From: Moniliella sp. 'wahieum' | Lineage: Eukaryota; Basidiomycota; Moniliellomycetes; Moniliellales; Moniliellaceae | Direction: 5' to 3' | Assembly: GCA_003971905.1 (NCBI GenBank) | Contig: RSEE01000016.1 | Location: 124,001 to 188,000 of the forward strand | Length of the DNA: 64,000 nucleotides | In this document: piece by piece, positions 42,531 through 53,897 of the stretch | How positions within the stretch are numbered: position 1 is the first letter of the stretch | Layout of the letters: every line of letters begins with the position of its first letter | Made by a program: the position numbers and the translations under genes | The notes under the pieces: generated by a model | Seen by the model: only the letters and a program-made list of their open reading frames with translations | Databases searched by the model: none | What the model was told of the DNA's origin: nothing

Positions 42531-44607
42531 ATGGCCACCCGCTCGCCCGACCCACGATTTTCGGATCAGGCCTTGGCCGAAGCTGCAGACCGACTGGAAA
42601 ACGCGCCCCTATTTCATGCCCATCGCCCAGGTGTGTCGCACGTGTGCCGATGAACCCCGTAATACACCTTCGCGTCGCATCAAGCCGACTGACATTTTTC
42701 GTGTTCGTTCACCTGTCTGTCATCTCAGGTGCCCACGTCATCGCTCCCTTTGGTTGGCTCAATGACCCTACTGGTCTCGCCCTTCTTCCTGATCCTCACA
42801 CCCGCACGCCCACCTGGCACCTGTACTACCAGTTCAACCCGCTCTCTTCCGACTGGGGCAACGTCAGCTGGGGCCATATCCAGTCCACCGATCTGGTGCA
42901 TTGGACGCCACCTCCGCCCCCCCATCCCTTTCCACGCGTACCAGCCTTGTCCTTAACTCCCTCGCGAGGTGGGCCCGCAGCAGAGGGGGTATTCAGTGGC
43001 TGTGTGCGTCCTTGGCCCCAGGTCGGCGGAGACGAGCAGGACACTGGGCTCGCTTGCCTTTACACTGCTGTGTCCGCCTGCCTCTGCACTGGAGTTTGCC
43101 CTACCGTCGTGGGACCGAGAAGCTGGCATTGGCCACGACCGCGGACGGTAGCCACCTCCCCTTGCTGTCCTCCTTTCTGGCCCGCCGAGCATCTGGACGT
43201 GACAGCATGGCGAGATCCCTTTGAGGCGGCGTGGCCGGCACTCCGTTCCTTGTTGGGCCAAGGTGGCGCTTTGCCCCAATCCGATCGGTTTGGCCTCTTA
43301 GCTGGTGGTCTACAGAAAAAGGGTCCCTGTCTTTTCCTCTACAGCCTGCCGGTGCATTCGACGGGCGCGCCCGACTACCGTCAGCCCTGGGCATACGAAG
43401 GATTGGCACTCCATTTGCCTTTGCACACGTCTCTGGGCGCCTATTCGGCCGACCTGGGAACCAACTGGGAAACGTCCGGCGTGCTGCGCTTCCCTACCCC
43501 GGGGCCATCCGGTTCCAACGAGACGGCCTACATTCTGCTCGGCGTCGAGGGCAGTTGTGCCTTGCGACGCGATGGCAAGCCGTGTCAAAATCCTTCTCGG
43601 ACCAGCGGGAACGCGCGCTGGATCGCTGTTCGTCTTCTCTCCCAGCCGCCTTCCGACCCACACGCCTCCCTCCTGACCCCCCTCGCCTCAGCCGCGCTGG
43701 ACTATGGCTCGTTCTATGCCCCCCACAGCCGGGGGGGCAGGAAGACGCAGCGAGCAAGTTGATTTGGGGGTGGGTGACCGAAGACAGTTTGACCGCCTCG
43801 GGCCGTGCGGCTCAGGGATGGGCAGGGTGCTTGTCGGTACCGAGGGATGTGATGCACCAAACCATCTCGGGCGTCGCTGGCAGTCTCTTCCCCGTCCCGC
43901 TGCAGCAGACCGGCTTGGTCTGGACCGACGCGGACGACTTGGGTACGGTCCATTTGCTCGGTACGCGGCCATCTCAGGTAGTTTGGCCCCAGTTGCTCAC
44001 CGAGGCGGCGGTCTACCTGACTCACCCCGATCCCATTGCCCTCCCCGCGCCCACGCACGAACACACCACCCACCAGGTGCCCCTCGTGCCCCATGCCCCG
44101 CCCGAGTTGGGCGTAACATGGGCGGTGCGGACGCGGATCGTGTTACCTGTCTCGCCCAGGGCGCGGGTGGGCATCGTGATTAAGCACCATGGGATGGGCA
44201 GTCGAGCTGGCTCTGGATCAAGGAAGGAAGAGATGGCCGAAGGACAGACCGTGGTGTATTTCGACCCGCTTGCTTCCCACTTGGTTGTCGACCGAAGTGC
44301 GTCGCATGCGCATCTGGTTGACGGGGAGGGGAAGCAAGTGGAAGTGGACAGGACCGAGGACTGGGGTCCTCTTCCCCTGTTTTACCGTCCTGCCTTGGGC
44401 CCGGCGCCCGAGGCGATCGAGCTGAGCCTCTTTTTTGACGGCAGCGTGCTGGAAGTGTTTGCCAACGATCGGTTTGCGTTGACCAGCCGCATTTACCCTG
44501 CCACCACCCACCATTCCCTCTGGGCTTTGTGCACGCCAGCCCCGGCCCTGGCACAACAATGGTCCTCGGCCCAACCGAGGTGTTTGCCAAGTTACCGCGC
44601 ACCGTGA
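42531..44607 (+). CDS. GH32 invertase-like enzyme, intracellular type
   Basis: Glycoside hydrolase family 32 enzymes split sucrose or fructans with retention. The ATG at 42531 starts MATRSPDPRFSDQALAEAAD, with no signal peptide. A clean 98-nt intron (42631-42728) leads to APFGWLNDPTGL, which contains the nucleophile Asp of the NDP motif. Further motifs are LYYQFNPLSSDWGNVSWGH, EGVFSGCV, LPLHWSLPYRRGTEKLALAT (other frame), WRDPF (the RDP motif) and NWETSG, which supplies the acid/base Glu. The C-terminal beta-sandwich includes LSLFFDGSVLEVFANDRFAL and ends at 44607. There are frame breaks around 43060-43170 and near 43740. Fungal invertases are often secreted, so the absence of a leader suggests a cytosolic enzyme like Aspergillus SucB. 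Exact substrate unknown. Confidence 0.85.
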
Positions 44608-45446
44608 CAGCCGCCTAATCGAGCCTGAGTCTCCGTGGGCATATGCCTCATGCAGAGGCATGCGTGTTATGCCATGCCATTCCGACTGCCCAGCCTCACA
44701 GCACCCAGCAAAGGCCATGCCACACACATCCTGGTATGTGCCTTCGTGCGCGTTGGAGCAAGGCGGGAGGCAAGGTGCGAGGCTCGGTGGCAGGGAGTCG
44801 GGGGGGGGGGTAGATGCTTGAATCGTACTGAACGCTGAGCTTCCTCAACTAGACACCCGGCGCTAGCGAATGGCGGCGTCACGTTGCAACCAATCTGGCC
44901 AGCGTGCAATCCAAGCTCCCCTGTTCAAAGCGCACTGCACGCGCACTGAACGCGCACGCAAAGCAGGCAAAGACAAATCAATGCATTTGCATCCTGCCAG
45001 GCCTCCTCGCAGCATGGGTGGGGCCGACATCCAGCCATGACAAAACAGCGCGCGAGGCTAGAAGAAAACAGTTAGACCAGGGGAACAGGACAGCGCTGAG
45101 ACCGGGAATCGCACATAGGTCCGACGCCTACCTGGTGACTCGGGCCCATTCCGCACAAGCGCCACGCAAAACCGGTGCAAGGCAAGGCAAAATACTAGAA
45201 CGACGGCGAACAGGCGGTGAAACAGCCGGAGAGGCGTCGGGGGATCGGATGGACGAAAGAGTTTCAACAGCCATCAACGTTCAACACCAGGAAAGGTATA
45301 TGGGTACAACCGGCCGTGAACGGTGCATGGAAGGCGCCATAATCATTAATCATAGTGGGCAGGCTGGTCCGGCAACAGGAACAGCTCCCAGGCGGAGTGA
45401 AGTGGGCGGGGGGAAAGAGAAGAGCAGGCGGCAACCCACACGGGTG
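44608..45446. other. Intergenic, convergent 3' ends
   Basis: Between the GH32 stop and the end of the minus-strand AFF-like gene. A G run is present near 44800. A 186-codon plus-strand frame (44904-45464) has no recognisable domain and is not called. Confidence 0.45.
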
Positions 45447-47248
45447 TCATGCTTCGCTAGGTAGGTGAATTGGGGTCAGTTCGTAGTCCAGCGCCTCCTT
45501 TTGTGCTGTCTCGGCAACGAGCATTCGTCCAAGTGTAATTAAATGGGCCGGACCATCGGCCCCGTCGGGCGGGGGGAAGAGAGGACCGGTACCGCCCCGG
45601 CGGACCACACGGTCCAAGCGAAAGCCCGAACTGGACTCGATCGAATCCAAGCAGCTTGGATCGAGAGCGAGCGTGTGGGCAGAAGCATGGCGTGGGTCCA
45701 CATGGGGGTGCCCAAGGCCGACCAGGTGTGAGGAAAGTGAGTCTGGACCGAGGTGGGGGTGAGCAGAGCACGGGCCTTGTTTTCCAACTTTCTGGCTTCC
45801 TCCATTTTGCCCAATGCGTTGGCAAGGTGCGAGGCAAACAAGGTCAGGTCCCCACTGGTTTTGCCAGAGCAGGCTTTTTGGTCAAGTACCGCGTCACCCA
45901 TTCCATATAGGCCGCTCGAAGCAGCGTGATCCGAGCCCGCAGCATCATCATGAGCGCATCAAAGGCCTGGGCCCAGGGACGAGGACGCTTGCGCAGCTGC
46001 TGCATCGCATGAAAGAAGAGGGAGAGCTGCTCCCACTCGGCAGCGCCTCGTGCATCGGTCGACCGTTCCAGCGGGAGTGTCATGGGCACTTCCACTCAGC
46101 CCCCGGACCGGAGAAGAGGAAGGTTCCGAAGGACAGCGCAAGCGTTGATCCCGGGCCCAGGAAGCATATGCGTACAGCAAAAAGCTGTCGGCCAGCATCA
46201 GCGCGACAGTATCCCACTTCTGCCATTCAGGCCACTGGGCGAGCTGACCAATGCATCGGCTCGCTTCTTGACACTGTGCGCTGTTTCGCGGTAGTGGGTG
46301 TACAAGTCCTGGCACATTGGTCCCGTCCATCGTGAAGCAGAGGAACGAAGCGCGGGGTGGGATTGTTTGCTAGCCCGTTGTAACGCCAAGTCTGAACGTA
46401 ATCCGCCATCCTGCGAGGGGGGGGACTTGGTCTTCCGCTCACCCTTTCTGGACTCTGTTTTACCCTGAACCTTGCGCGGCTGGCCTGGGGCCCGTTCGCG
46501 AGCCGGCGTCTCCGACGTTTCTCGCCTCTCCGATCCTGGTGAGGAGGTCCCCTTGGTACTTCCTTGGACCGATCTGAACCGAGCGGCGACCGACGCAGGT
46601 GAGGAAGAGGTGTGACGCTTCCAGCCGACATGGCCTTGTCTCCTCTCTGAGATGGGAGAGAGATGCGGTTGGCTGCGGATCGGTTGGCAGGGGCGTTGGA
46701 TTGGGTCGAAGGCTTGGGATCGGCCTCGGGCTCTCCTCGTCCGGCGCCGTTCTGTTCATCGGGGCGGAGGGAGAGCGATGGTCCCTAGATCCTCCCACAG
46801 GCCGTGGCGGGCGCCGATGAGAAGAAACCGAGCGTGTGCTGGATGCGGCGCTGGCAGATGGATGCCGCAGAGGCGGGGGGATGAGGGGGAGCTTGTTGAG
46901 CGCCTAGGGGGGTGTGCAAAAAAAAAACACACATACACACAAGTCAGTTGAATCGGGAGGGGGTCAAGGACCAGAACGCATCAGTGCTCCCGAGTGGCAG
47001 CTGAAAGGGCAACGTACATGCAAGCCGGTCCGCATGCGTTCCAGGTGGTGGGCTAGGTGGGCATGGGACTTGGGCGTGGGCGAGAGAAGACGCGGGGCCG
47101 CTTGGTGGGGCAGCGGGAGGGAGGGCGGCCGAGGCGGGGCGACGGGCTGGGGCAGGGAGGGGGGCGGAGGAGGCGGCTGACGCTGAGCTGGGCGAGGGCG
47201 TGGGGGCCGGACGGATGCGCGATGAAAGCTGGGCAAGGGGGCCTCCAT
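45447..47248 (-). CDS. Protein with AFF-type C-terminal homology-like domain
   Basis: The ATG at 47246-47248 gives MEAPLPSFHRASVRPPRPRP, followed by a Pro-rich segment and AHLAHHLERMRTGLH. An intron (about 46920-47018, GTACGT to CCTAG) joins to ALNKLPLIPPPLRHPSASAA and a long Ser/Pro/Arg-rich disordered region. The C-terminal half, assembled from several frames, reads HHYRETAHSVKKRADALVSS, CIGQLAQWPEWQKWDTVALM, LADSFLLYAYASWARDQRL, WEQLSLFFHAMQQLRKR, FDALMMMLRARITLLRAAYM and HLANALGKMEEARKLENKAR. This helical pattern, starting with a His-Tyr then Lys/Ala-rich helix, recalls the CHD of AFF/AF4 scaffold proteins of the super elongation complex. That link is from memory of the fold and is tentative. 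At least five frame changes; end at 45447. Confidence 0.5.
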
Positions 47249-48030
47249 GGCGGGGGGGGGGGTGAGGGGGCGGAAGAGGAGGAGATGCAAGGTGCTGATG
47301 AAAAGCAGCGGGTGAGGCTGGGTTAGATGGGGGCGGCGAGGCTGCGCTGGTGCTGGATGTGATGCATGACAGGCAGCTGGGCCAGAGACACGGGGTGGTG
47401 ATCGCAGGCATCCCACCGCATCCCACCTGGCTGCGATGGAGATCTGAGGGCACTGGGATGCAGAGGCGCAGAAGCGCTGCTGCTCGCTCATCACCCGCTG
47501 CTCCGGCTCAGCGGCACCCTGTGGCCATTTCATTTCAGTAGCCACTGGGCCACCGCACGAAGACACCGTCGGCCGTCTGCGGCCCCGCTGCGACGAATGG
47601 GGCAAGTGCTGAGCACGCCCTCCCGCTCGCAGGTCATGTGACCAGCGACCCCCCGGCCCGACGGTGACTGGCCGCTGACATGGACGTGCATGTGACAAGC
47701 CAAGTGGCTCTAGTGACTTGGGCCGGTGCGGTGCTGCAGCCTGGTTCCTGCTGCGGCTGTCAGCGCTCAGCGCCAGCGGCCACCGGTCACCGGTCATCCA
47801 GCGCCGCTTAACCCCCCCGCAGCCGGCATGCTTATGTCAGCGCCGCCGCCCCCCGCTCCACTCGGCTCGGCTGGAGGACTACTTGGCCTCCCTGCAGGCC
47901 GCAGCTGGGCAGACAGCAGGGGGGCAGCGCCGCAGCGCACGCGAGCGCCTGGCAATATATATCCGCCTCCTTTGCCTCCTCCTCCTCCGCCTCTCCTCCG
48001 CCTCTGCTCCCACCCACCCCGCGCTTCGGC
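47249..48030. other. Divergent intergenic, GC-rich
   Basis: Promoter region of the AFF-like gene (minus) and the ferritin-like gene (plus). It contains TCA-CCGG/ACCGGTC repeats near 47782-47798 and a CCGCCTC pyrimidine-rich stretch at 47965-48000. Long frames on both strands are composition artefacts. Confidence 0.45.
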
Positions 48031-49591
48031 ATGCGCCGCCCCGCCTCCGCACCAGCGCTGCTGGCACTGTGCTGCCTCCTCCCCCCTGCCACCAGCCTCC
48101 TGCCCACCGCCCACGCGCTCGTCATCAACGCCTCCCTCTCCGCCCTCCCCGCCCGCCTCCAGCTTGCGCCCGGCCAGGAGCCTCCGCTGCGGGTGTACAA
48201 CCCATTCTCCTCCCACCTTCACGCCTCCTCCCTCTGCCCCCGACCCCCACACACACCCCCCCCCCTCCTACACCCCCGATAGCCCCTCTCCATTCCTTCC
48301 TCACCCAACACCCACGACGGCCGCCCCCCCCCCTCCGCCTACAACGCCCCCCCCTCCGCCCCATCTTCGCCCGCCCCTTCGCCCACCAGCCTCTGGGTCC
48401 CCCGATCTGTTCACCCCGCTTCAAGTCGCGGTCTATCAAGCGGATGTGCAGGTATGTTAGGTCGCCTATGGCATATGCCTTTCGAGGCCTCTTCCGCTTT
48501 TCCCAAATTGAGAATGCATACAGAGCTGATGATATCCTCGTCTCTTCCCCTCCCCTTTTCTACCTCTTCTCCCACAGGTGGCAGCCTTTACCTATGCCCT
48601 CAACACCTTCCCGGATGTGAACTGGTCTGGGGCTGGCGTGGACGACACGGGTCTTGTTCAGCTGGGGTGGATGGCCGAAACGTCTCAAGCACACCGTACC
48701 TTGCTCGCCAACCAGCTCGAGCAACTTGGTGGGCCTGTGCCGGCGCCGTGCAACTACACTTGGCAGTTCCAAACCGTTTTCGATTTTGTGGATTATATGA
48801 TCATCAATCTCCAAAACGGGATCGGCGGCCTGCTCGGCTCGGTGCAGGCGGGCGGGACGTGCGACGTGGGTCCTCTGGCGGCCACGATTGCGGCAGGGAC
48901 GAACGGTATGGTGCAGATTCTGCGCCAGTTTCGTGGGTTGTGGCCCAACCCTGTCGTCGTTCCTCCCTGCTTCCCCTCGCTTACCACTGGGGGCTGGCTT
49001 CGCGCGACATTGCTTCCTGTCCTCTGGGCAACCCAGCCCCGAATCTCCCCATTTACCCTAGCTTGGTTGTCAGCAACATGCCAACCTACCATACTAGCCC
49101 CCGGCCATCAACACTCTTGATTTTCCTAGTCTCACCGTCCCCAACTCCACGGTCATTGAGCTCTCCTGGCTTCCCGACTCGGTGCAGGGTGCGTGTGACA
49201 TGTCCCCTCTATGTTGAACGTTGATGACACCTCAGTTTTGTTTTGCTTTCTTTTCTTTTCTTCTGACGGCCGATTTGACTGTTTGTTCGCAGGTCCTTTC
49301 AACGCCTCCACTGGCACTTCCATCTCGGCGCCAACCCATGCCCTCTTCATTTCGCAATCGGTTGTGCTCACTACACCTCTTCTGTCCGTCGATGTGACGA
49401 ACAAAACGGCAACGGTGATTCAGCCGTTGGACCTCGAGGTGGGCGATCATCTGTTTCAACAACTGGTCCCCGCGGTGAACGGGACCATGTACATTGCCTT
49501 GGTGGGCGATGGTTCAAGCTACTCGCCGTACAACTTGACTTTGGTCGGTGGCTCGACATTTGCCGGACCGACTGCCTATCGGGCTGGGTAG
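48031..49591 (+). CDS. Putative secreted ferritin-like domain protein
   Basis: The ATG at 48031 starts MRRPASAPALLALCCLLPPA, a plausible signal peptide. A Pro-rich low-complexity stretch follows. After an intron at about 48451-48571 (GTATGT to CCCACAG) the frame gives VAAFTYALNTFPDVNWSGAG, then LVQLGWMAETSQAHRTLLAN, GGPVPAPCNYTWQFQTVFDF and AATIAAGTNGMVQILRQFRG. The two His-containing helices, the PxxAPCxYxW element and the internal helix repeat resemble the ferritin-like fungal proteins of the Rds1 type. A second intron near 49189-49293 precedes FNASTGTSISAPTHALFISQ and a beta-rich tail ending in a TAG at 49591. Metal ligands are incomplete, so enzymatic activity is not claimed. Several N-glycosylation sequons fit secretion. 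Frame break near 48950. Confidence 0.5.
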
Positions 49592-50136
49592 ATGACGGAC
49601 GGATCTGGTCACCTCGATCCTGTTTCGTCCCACATACACTCTTCCCACATATTCTCCATAGCCCGTTTTTTCGGTACCGCTGTGTACCGTTTTTCATCGT
49701 CCACCGTCCATCTCTTCCCGTCCCACCGGCCTGGGATCCGCTCCCTGCCTCCCCCTGCGCCTCATGTGCACCTGCACTCGAAATGTGGGATGGACCTGAT
49801 GGGTGGACCCGCATCCAGGCCCAGGTTACTTTTGGACAATCCCTCATTAGAAAGGGTAGTATATGCCACTCTCCATGGCGGTTTGTTTTTATTGGCTTGA
49901 TTGAATAGCTACGTTACTTGAGACCTTTCTTTGGAACCTCCTTCTTTGCCTGTCCCTCCGTCCGTAGGGGCGTACGGATGCACCGCGCCACCCACCCACA
50001 TGATCTTTCCTTTCTCTCCGCTTGGTCTCGTTTGGGCAGAGAGAAACAAAGGAGAGAGGGGAGGGGCGCGGAGGCATAGGCATTTTCCACGCATCCACCC
50101 AACGGGAAGAGATAGAGATAGAGATAGAGAGATAGA

Positions 50137-52945
50137 TTACTTGTCGTCCGTATGCGTCTTTTGCTGGATCACCACCCTAGTGCGTTTGAGCTTGTCTGTC
50201 AGCTTCTTCTCCAGCGGCCCCGCCGAGTCGGGCAGATTGCCCATCCGGTCCAGCGGTACAGGCTGGGCGGAACCAAAGCGAGTCAGTCAGTCCACAACAA
50301 ATGGTAGAGGGAGGCTAGTTGCAGGGGGGAGGTACATACCGGCAGGACCAACAAACTCTTGCGTGGCTGGCCCGCAGCCCCCCGATCGCGTGCTTGTGGT
50401 GGTGGTGGTAGTGCGGGTGCTGGCTGCAGCGGTACGGCAGCTGGCCCAGATCCGTCCCCCGCACCCACAAACAACTCCGGCGCCCAGTGCACCGCCTTGA
50501 CCTTGCACCGTCTCAGTGGCGAACAGGGCACCGAACTCTCCCTGCGCCCCGACGGAGCCGACGCCGGCGCTCACCACCCTCATCCTCGCACCACTGTCCC
50601 GCCTGTCGATCGGGCGCCGAGTCGGACCCAGCCTCGACCTCGGTCTCGACCTCAGTCTCGGTCTCAGTCTCGCTCTCGCTCTCGGGCTCCGTCTCCGCCT
50701 CCGCCTCCAGGTCCGACACGGGACGAAGAGCAGCGGGACCAAGCGTCTGCGCCTCGGGTTGGGCAGCGGCTTGTTCCTGGCTCGGCGCATCCAGGCGCGG
50801 GACGGTGGTCGAGGACGACGGCAGCCGTTCTCGGTCCAAGGCCACTGCCACCGGACGAAACTCGAGGTGCACAGCCACCTTCTCGTTGCGACGCGTGTTG
50901 GCATTGGTGAGGCGGAGGAGCTCGGTGGTGGTCAGGGGAAGCAAGCCCCTGCGCACGCCCTTGGACCGCACATGGGAAGCAGACGCTGGCGCTGGCCTTG
51001 GTACTGCGGTGACTTTGGCCCCCCGTTCCCACCCCCCGCCTAGGCCCACTGCGAATTCGCACGGCCCGGACGGGACGTGAACAGGCTCCTGTCTCCCCGG
51101 CTGCCGAGGTGGTGTCCAGCCCCCTCGCATCGTTGGACCGAAGGCTGGGCGAGGCAGAGGCCGAATGGGTACCGGTTTCTCTTTGCCTTCTTTTCCTTTG
51201 ACCTCGTGGCCAGCTTTTTTCCATGCGTTCCGCATCACTGGGCCCGATCGAGGGGATTCCGAGGGCAGGAAGGAGGACATGGAGGAAGCCATGGAACGAC
51301 CGCGCCAGACGTCGGCCCGGCCAAGCCTGGTCCAGACAGACCAAGACTACAAGGGGGGCAGCGTCCTTCGCTCCGGTTTTCAAGACTGCCTTGGCTGCTT
51401 GTTCAGCCTGCCATTTCAGCCCGGCCACACGGATAATCGTCTTGCCCGATCCACAACCGCCTTTCGAGGTGGATGCAAGGAGGGAAAGGGTGTGCACCTT
51501 GATCGGCATTGTGCGTGACTGGGAGACGGGGCCTTGGGTCTGCGACGTGCTGGATGAGGCCCGGAGGGACGAAGAAAGGTGGCCACGTTGGGCGCGCCGC
51601 GAGGCGAGTGATAGATGGGCACGGGCGCGCTGGGTACGCCGGCGAAGCGAATTGCTGGACCGCAGCGCCTCTGCCTCGCTTGACGTTGGCGATTGAGGTC
51701 TCGGTTCGGGGGGAGGGGAAACGGGGTTGCTTGGGGCCAGTCCGGCCAGTAGCGGAGAATCAGAAGAACGGCCATCTTGCCACTCAGCTTCCGATTCAGT
51801 CGGGCTGGGACGGAGCTCGGACTCGTCAATTGGCAGGTCTTTTTGCGATGAGCACACAGGTCCGGCGCCGGATATCTCTTGCTGATCTTGGAGAGGACAG
51901 GAAGAGGGGTCAATGGGGGCTAGCGCAGGCGTACGAGGAATTGGAGTCGCTTCCTCCTCCATCGAAACAAGCGACGTCGGGTCCTCGCCCGATACCTCCC
52001 CGGGGCTCTGGGATGCTGGTTCCAACAACTTTGACAAGGCTCCCTCTGCAGAAGGTGAAGGTGGCACTTCTCCAATGGAGACAGCGCAAGGACTGCCAAC
52101 CGGGTGGATTCCCTCCTCATCCTCTGTTGGTCACCAGCACGGCTTCATCCGCGCCCACCTGTACGGGGCTTGGCACCGGAGGGCTCGCTACTGTGATTGG
52201 CTCAGGGCTGGGAACTGACACCGGCTCTACTAGAGCCGCACGTGCACCCGCTGAGGATGAGTCTACTACTCGCCCTGTCTGGGCAGTGGAAGCATGATGC
52301 TTCTTGGCCTCGGGCATGGGACGTGCGCGCGACCGAACGGGTGGGCAGACTTGCTTGGCACCACGCTGGGTTCAGTGGGGTTGCGCAGTCCGGTCGCTGG
52401 TTTGGGCCGGGGCAGACGACTGCTACCCGGTTCCGCTGGAGGTAGCGAAGTGGAAATGAAAACGGTTTGGGTTGCCATCCTGCTCGGTTCTGCCCCTGCG
52501 CCTGTTCTCGCCAAAGAAGCTGACCCAACCGGGGCGGCCGAACCACGGGTTCCCATGCGACGGAGCCCCAGGCCAGCGGGGCGGATGGGCCTAAGTTTGA
52601 CGACGCAGGCAGCTGGTCGGGCGGGTGGCGAGAGATGATTTGGTGGACAGAGTTCCGGTGGCGGGGCAGATCCGGCATTGAGATGGGACCGCGGGGGCGC
52701 TGGGCGCCTGTGCAGTGGCTGCGGGGCCGGGGAGATTTGAGAGCTGGGCTAGAGCGGCGGAGAACAGTAGTAGAGAGGGCAGGCACCCTTGAGTTGGGTA
52801 CCGACGCCGAGGAAGAACGCATGGTGGGCCTGCTGCTGCGCGCTGCCGCACTGCTGCCCGTGGATTGGGGGGGAGGCAGTGCCGAGTCGTGGGCGGACGC
52901 ATGAGAAGGTGTTGGCGGGGGTCGGGCCGGGAGGGTAGGGGCCAT
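50137..52945 (-). CDS. Large disordered Ser/Pro-rich protein, unknown function
   Basis: I do not recognise a domain. The ATG at 52943-52945 opens MAPTLPARPPPTPSHASAHD, then a Ser/Pro/Arg-rich region. The middle (52067 down to about 51300) is acidic and Ser-rich with an embedded basic element (RRRTQRARAHLSLASRRAQR). Near 50870-51000 there is a more ordered stretch, RGLLPLTTTELLRLTNANTR followed by EKVAVHLEFRPVAVALDRER, then a Glu-Ser-Glu-Thr acidic repeat at about 50640-50710. The end reads PLEKKLTDKLKRTRVVIQQK and stops at 50137-50139. Composition suggests a nuclear or chromatin-associated protein, but that is inference. Several frame changes; introns not resolved. Confidence 0.4.
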
Positions 52946-53897
52946 GCGCGTGGCACCGGTGGCAGGGGTAGGGGCTGGGGCTGGGGCTGAGTAGACGAGC
53001 AAGGGCCAGTCGAGTGCCCGCGGCCAGCTTAGACGCGGCGCAGGCAACGCAGATGGTGCGAGCGGGGCTGAGGATGGGCGGATGCTGCGAGCAGAGGCGG
53101 AGCAGCAGCAGAGGGTGGAGCTGCGCTCGCTTTGCGGCTGGTCTGGCAGGCGCTGTGTGGCTGGCCAGTTAATAGTTAGCTGGCTGATTGGCTGGCTGAT
53201 TAAGATGGCTGGCCCATTCAGCCAGCCAGCCTGCGCCGTGCTATCTGTGTGATGCATGTATGCATGCGATCACGAGCACTCAGCAGACCACGTGCCTGGC
53301 CCCTAATTTTAATTGCCTTATCGCCCCGTCTGGCCTCCAAGGCAACGCGGCTCGTTTCGCGACGCTTTGCTTCTCCCAAGCCGCGACCGAGTCGAGCCTT
53401 CCTCAAACTGCACTGATACCCCGCGCTGGCTCTGCCACTGGGGTGATACCATGTGAATGCGTTGCTTTGGAAGCCCCTTCAGGAACCTCACCCTTCCCCC
53501 TGGCTGGGCTCTTCAACCACTAATTCGGCTGGGAATGCGGAATGGGCGCGCTTCTGCGCAGGTGCTTTGGCCTGCTGGCGGGAGAGAGGGAACGGAGCAG
53601 GCTCTGGGACCAGTCATGCAAGAGAGTCGGCCCCGAGTAGAGCATAGGGGTTTGTCTCAGCACTGAAGCCCATAATGCATAATGAACAATCCAGGCTCAC
53701 ATGTACTGCGCGTAAATATGTTCCCATTGGTCTCTCCTTTCTTGCGTGCGGAGGAAGGTGAGGGAGGTCTACTAAAAAAATTGTGGCAAAGTTCGGTTTT
53801 CGGCCAGGGACATGAGGGCTAGATATGGTATGAAGGAACCGACGGAGTGGTATTTGTGGTCCCCTTGGTTGAAAGTGTGGAGATACCGTCCTGCTGC
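52946..53897. other. Intergenic, no supported gene
   Basis: Upstream of the disordered-protein gene. A GGCTGGCTGA/TTAGCTGGC repeat occurs at 53155-53230. An AT-richer stretch at 53660-53900 may be the 3' side of the next minus-strand gene. No gene recognised. Confidence 0.45.
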
